Origin: an uncultured Paracoccaceae bacterium
Lineage (GTDB): Bacteria > Pseudomonadota > Alphaproteobacteria > Rhodobacterales > Rhodobacteraceae
Direction of reading: 5' to 3'
DNA: 34,444 nucleotides
Assembly (NCBI GenBank): GCA_943787785.1
Contig: CALSNT010000021.1
Span: 1 to 34,444 of the forward strand
Position numbers and translations under genes: made by a program. Within the stretch, counting starts at the first letter, position 1. Each line of letters opens with the position of its first letter. Positions 32,128-34,444 of this stretch are shown piece by piece. Below the pieces are notes generated by a model. It worked only from the letters and a program-made list of their open reading frames with translations, ran no database searches and was not told where the DNA came from.

Positions 32128-32472
32128 CTAAGTGCGGCTGTCTTTCCGCGTCTTGGCCTGCGCGATTGCGGCCTCACCCATCTCGACCAGCTTGCCGGTT
32201 TCGGCCGTATACTGCTCGATGGCGTTCTGCAGGAACTCTGCCTGAAGGTGGCGCATTTCGTCGGCGTTCTTGCAATGCAGGATCGAATGCTGAGTTTTCA
32301 CGTCCTCTTTCACCCGCTCGGCCAGAAAGCTGAGAACTTCGCTGTTGAAATCGCTGAGGAATTCCAGCCATGCCAGCGGCCCTAGACCAGCCTGCTCGAC
32401 CTGCTCGATGATTTTCGCCGCTGGCGCGACTGCATCACCTTCCACTTTAGTTGATTCCGGTTGTTTCGCCAT
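32128..32472 (-). CDS. phasin-family protein
   Basis: The 114-residue, mostly helical, amphipathic protein matches the phasin family: LAWLEFLSDFNSEVLSFLAE, RVKEDVKTQHSILHCKNADE, then QAEFLQNAIEQYTAETGKLV. Phasins coat polyhydroxyalkanoate granules and influence their number and size. The N-terminus has an Ala/Pro-rich leader (KQPESTKVEGDAVAPAAK). The ATG at 32472 is used; a GTG four codons earlier (32484) is possible. It is divergent from the VIT1-type transporter, with a perfect FNR box 66 bases from its start, implying storage-granule protein expression at low oxygen. No PHA synthase is encoded in this window. Confidence 0.85.
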   Translation of the reverse strand: MAKQPESTKVEGDAVAPAAKIIEQVEQAGLGPLAWLEFLSDFNSEVLSFLAERVKEDVKTQHSILHCKNADEMRHLQAEFLQNAIEQYTAETGKLVEMGEAAIAQAKTRKDSRT

Positions 32473-32531
32473 GATCGGGACCACCCCCTGTCAATCTGTG
32501 CGCCATAATCGCGAAATCCGCCCTCGCCCGG

Positions 32532-32545
32532 TTGATCTAAATCAA
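32532..32545. promoter_or_regulatory. perfect FNR/Anr-type box, phasin/VIT1 divergent promoter
   Basis: TTGAT-CTAA-ATCAA is an exact palindrome 66 bases from the phasin ATG and 60 bases from the VIT1-type ATG, i.e. centred for activation in both directions. Confidence 0.82.
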
Positions 32546-32598
32546 CAGATCTCACCACTGGTCACGCAGGATCGTCACACATTCAATCGGAGAGGGTC

Positions 32599-33315
32599 AT
32601 GACCCACGGCCATTCCCCCGCCGAGGTTTCGGCGCGCCTGTCGGTGCCTCAGCGGCCTGGTCATTTGCGCGACATGATCTACGGCGCAATAGACGGTGCA
32701 GTAACGACATTTGCGCTGGTGTCCGGAGTGCAAGGGGCGGGATTTTCGCCGACAATCATCGTGACGTTAGGGCTTGCCAACGTACTTGCGGACGGCTTTT
32801 CCATGGCGGCGGCGAATTATTCCGGCACCAAGGCCGAGGTCGACGACCGCCGCCGGCTGCGCCGGATCGAAGAGGAGCAGATCGCTGACAACCCGGAAGG
32901 TGAGTTAGAAGAACTGCGCCAAATTTTGGCGCTGAAGGGTCTCAGCGGATCGGTTCTCGAGAATGCGGCAAATGCAATCGCCGAAGATCGCGACAAGTGG
33001 GTCGAAATGATGCTGGTGGATGAATACGGTCTGCCGCCAGCAAGCCCGCGACCGTTGGCAGCGGCAATCGCGACATTCGTGGCGTTCCTGGCTGCCGGGT
33101 TGGTGCCGTTGCTGCCTTATCTGTTCGAAATGACGCAGGCATTCCCAACCTCAATCGCCGTCACCGCGCTAGTGTTCTTCCTGATCGGCACTTCCAAAAG
33201 CCGTTGGTCGCTGGCGCCGTGGTGGCGCTCGGGCCTGGAAACCGCCAGTATCGGAGCCATTGCCGCGGCCATTGCCTATTTTACAGGGGCCGTTGTGCAA
33301 TCTGTAGTTGGCTGA
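32599..33315 (+). CDS. VIT1/CCC1-family iron/manganese transporter
   Basis: The 238-residue membrane protein has the family N-terminal signature MIYGAIDGAVTTFALVSGVQ, followed by ANVLADGFSMAAANYSGTKA. A cytoplasmic metal-binding helical region (about residues 75-135, rich in Glu and Arg: RRIEEEQIADNPEGELEELR) comes next, then three more helices to the C-terminus (AAIATFVAFLAAGLVPLLPY; SIAVTALVFFLIGTSK; ETASIGAIAAAIAYFTG). Homologues export or sequester Fe2+ or Mn2+. ATG 32599 has GGAGAGGG upstream. An FNR box at the promoter would raise its level when oxygen is low and ferrous iron is abundant, consistent with protection from Fe2+ excess. Confidence 0.92.
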   Translation: MTHGHSPAEVSARLSVPQRPGHLRDMIYGAIDGAVTTFALVSGVQGAGFSPTIIVTLGLANVLADGFSMAAANYSGTKAEVDDRRRLRRIEEEQIADNPEGELEELRQILALKGLSGSVLENAANAIAEDRDKWVEMMLVDEYGLPPASPRPLAAAIATFVAFLAAGLVPLLPYLFEMTQAFPTSIAVTALVFFLIGTSKSRWSLAPWWRSGLETASIGAIAAAIAYFTGAVVQSVVG

Positions 33316-33318
33316 AAG

Positions 33319-33332
33319 GCGGCTGCCCGCCC
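33319..33332. terminator. possible GC-rich hairpin between convergent genes
   Basis: GGCGG-CTGC-CCGCC is a short 5-bp GC stem in the 17-base gap between convergent genes. There is no T-tract. It could help end transcription in either direction, but the evidence is slight. Confidence 0.3.
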
Positions 33333-33770
33333 CTAGGCGACAATGACGTGACCAAGGCGCGCAGAAAGATCCCTTGCCGGAACTTGCGTCAGGTCCTTGT
33401 CAACTTCAGCCACGACTGCAGCGCGAACCTGATCCGGCAAAGCGGCGCGAAGCTCGCCCAACATGTGAGGTGCCGCAACCAGGACAAGCCGGTCAAAACG
33501 GCCTTTGGCAAGATCGTCTTTGAGGTGGCTGCCAAGTGCGCGGGCAAACTGTTCCTCCGCAAGACGCTTGGGATCGTTTTTTTCAAGCGCGGCCCGTCCG
33601 GGACCCTTTGAGGATTGAGTCACACCCGGTTGATCAGCGTAAGCGACAGGATCCGGCGCGCGATATTCACGGCCCGCAACTTCGGTAAATCCGCGCCCCG
33701 GCCCGTTATTCTCCGCGACATACGCGTGGCTGGAATTGGCCATGACGGCCCAAGTGACAGTTGGCTTCAT
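33333..33770 (-). CDS. host-attachment family protein (AtsE/baeRF-like)
   Basis: The 145-residue protein begins MKPTVTWAVMANSSHAYVAE, the usual opening of the family annotated as "host attachment protein" (first linked to Agrobacterium AtsE), and ends DLTQVPARDLSARLGHVIV. The middle has FARALGSHLKDDLAKGRFDR and LVLVAAPHMLGELRAALP, which resemble a release-factor-1-like/baeRF fold. The biochemical function is not established despite the name. ATG 33770 is chosen because it gives the family N-terminus; the longer frame to 33932 would cross the FNR-like box and the divergent kinase start. An FNR-like box is 62 bases upstream. Confidence 0.85.
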   Translation of the reverse strand: MKPTVTWAVMANSSHAYVAENNGPGRGFTEVAGREYRAPDPVAYADQPGVTQSSKGPGRAALEKNDPKRLAEEQFARALGSHLKDDLAKGRFDRLVLVAAPHMLGELRAALPDQVRAAVVAEVDKDLTQVPARDLSARLGHVIVA

Positions 33771-33825
33771 GGTACGCCTCCATTGTTTCTGATGGTCCTG
33801 ATAGCGTGCGCAGACCCGACGTTGT

Positions 33826-33839
33826 CTGATCAGGATCAA
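33826..33839. promoter_or_regulatory. FNR/Anr-like box (one mismatch), host-attachment/kinase promoter
   Basis: CTGAT-CAGG-ATCAA deviates at the first base of the left half. Its centre is 62 bases from the minus-strand ATG 33770 and 88 bases from ATG 33921 of the kinase. Confidence 0.6.
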
Positions 33840-33920
33840 TTCGTGACACGGGAATCGCGATTTGATAGCGAGCAACGTGAGTTGCCAAAAAAAAGCGGCA
33901 TCCAAAAGCCTGGGACGCAC

Positions 33921-34444
33921 ATGCCTGAACAACCGCCAGATTCCAATTTACTGAGTGCGATATTCGATGCCGCCGTCGATGCGATCATCGTCTCCGACAA
34001 GAGAGGCCAGATAACCCAGGCCAACAACGCCGCAGTTTCCCTGTTCGGCTATGATCTGGACGAACTGACGAGCCAAAACGTGCGCGCCCTGATGCCCGAA
34101 ACAATGGCCGAACGGCATGATAGCTTCATATCCAACCATATCGAAACCGGTGAGAAGAAAATCATCGACATCGGGCGCGAGGTTGAAGGACTGCGCAAAG
34201 ACGGAACGGTGTTCCCACTGCATCTGTCGGTCGGGCGCGCGTTAGTGGATCGCGAACTGCTGTTCTTCGCCATCCTGCATGACCTCAGCTATCGCAAATC
34301 CACCGAGGAGGCGCTGGCCCGGTCGCAGCGGCTGGACGCTATCGGCCAGATGACTGGCGGCATCGCGCATGATCTTAATAATCTGCTGACCGTGGTCATC
34401 GGCAACCTTGAGTTGCTGCAAATGCGCAAGGACGACGAGGCCGC
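33921..34444 (+). CDS. FixL-like PAS-domain sensor histidine kinase, 3'-truncated
   Basis: The gene runs off the window; 174 codons are seen. A PAS domain (about residues 8-122) starts SAIFDAAVDAIIVSDKRGQI and contains ERHDSFISNHIETGEKKIID followed by IGREVEGLRKDG. This aligns without gaps to the Bradyrhizobium FixL heme pocket. His66 falls on heme ligand His200, Arg86 on the O2-binding Arg220, and Ile81 and Leu102 on Ile215 and Leu236; Arg206 is Asn here and Ile238 is Val. Next comes a dimerisation/phosphoacceptor domain, GQMTGGIAHDLNNLLTVVIG, with phospho-His150. The H-box variant (HDLNNLLT) is common in hybrid kinases, so a receiver may follow beyond the window. Heme O2 sensing is an inference, since similar PAS loops occur in non-heme kinases. 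An in-frame GTG at 33843 is an alternative start. Confidence 0.85.
   Translation, partial: MPEQPPDSNLLSAIFDAAVDAIIVSDKRGQITQANNAAVSLFGYDLDELTSQNVRALMPETMAERHDSFISNHIETGEKKIIDIGREVEGLRKDGTVFPLHLSVGRALVDRELLFFAILHDLSYRKSTEEALARSQRLDAIGQMTGGIAHDLNNLLTVVIGNLELLQMRKDDEA

Noticed and set aside
1-34444. CRISPR arrays, tRNA/rRNA genes, phage or integrase genes
   Set aside because: No repeated spacer array, cloverleaf or rRNA-like stretch was recognised, and the only mobile-element trace is the IS3 fragment.

Overview
The window looks like a chromosomal segment of an alphaproteobacterium, most likely a Rhodobacterales (Roseobacter-type) species. This is inferred from GC-rich alphaproteobacterial codon use, an FNR/FnrL-type regulon and the gene families present; no rRNA or marker gene confirms it. 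The unifying signal is regulatory. Palindromes of the FNR/Anr type (TTGAY-N4-RTCAA) recur in the intergenic regions, usually between divergent genes. I count seven matches to that strict pattern plus two one-mismatch sites, where equal base frequencies would give about 0.1 by chance. The window therefore reads as an oxygen-responsive (microaerobic/anaerobic) gene island.

Layout. 1-960: 3' part of a GntR/FCD regulator, then a gene-poor stretch with a possible decayed reverse-strand remnant. 960-2132: a CPA-type cation:proton antiporter. 2234-10164: a five-heme periplasmic cytochrome divergent from a complete nqrABCDEF-apbE-nqrM-CBS operon (Na+-translocating NADH:quinone reductase), with one FNR-type box between them. 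NqrB is unusually short and lacks its flavinylation loop. 10460-13003: a lipoprotein cytochrome c, a universal stress protein, an SDR dehydrogenase and an NTF2/SnoaL-like protein. 13145-13634: an FNR-type box, an IS3-family transposase remnant and the severed C-terminus of a c-type cytochrome.

13638-16638 (minus strand): an APC permease with a one-base frameshift, a DksA/TraR zinc-finger protein and a CueO-like multicopper oxidase. 17056-19402: a copper P1B-ATPase, also broken by a one-base frameshift. Multicopper oxidase and ATPase together form a copper-handling block. 19421-21786: a PfkB-type sugar kinase, an uncharacterised Cys-rich protein and a ZIP metal transporter. 21803-26765: a four-gene BMP-type nucleoside ABC importer, the one large operon here without a visible FNR-type box.

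26925-32097: a DUF2892 membrane protein and a stand-alone cyclic-nucleotide-binding-type domain without DNA-binding helices, divergent from a MacB-like ABC ATPase, an FtsX-type permease and an HlyD-type adaptor. 32128-34444: a phasin divergent from a VIT1/CCC1 Fe/Mn transporter, then a host-attachment-family protein divergent from a FixL-like PAS histidine kinase that runs off the window. The picture is a respiratory and stress-adaptation region in which electron transfer (Nqr, cytochromes), copper and iron handling, storage and dormancy-type proteins (phasin, Usp, PfkB) and oxygen or redox sensing share FNR-type control.
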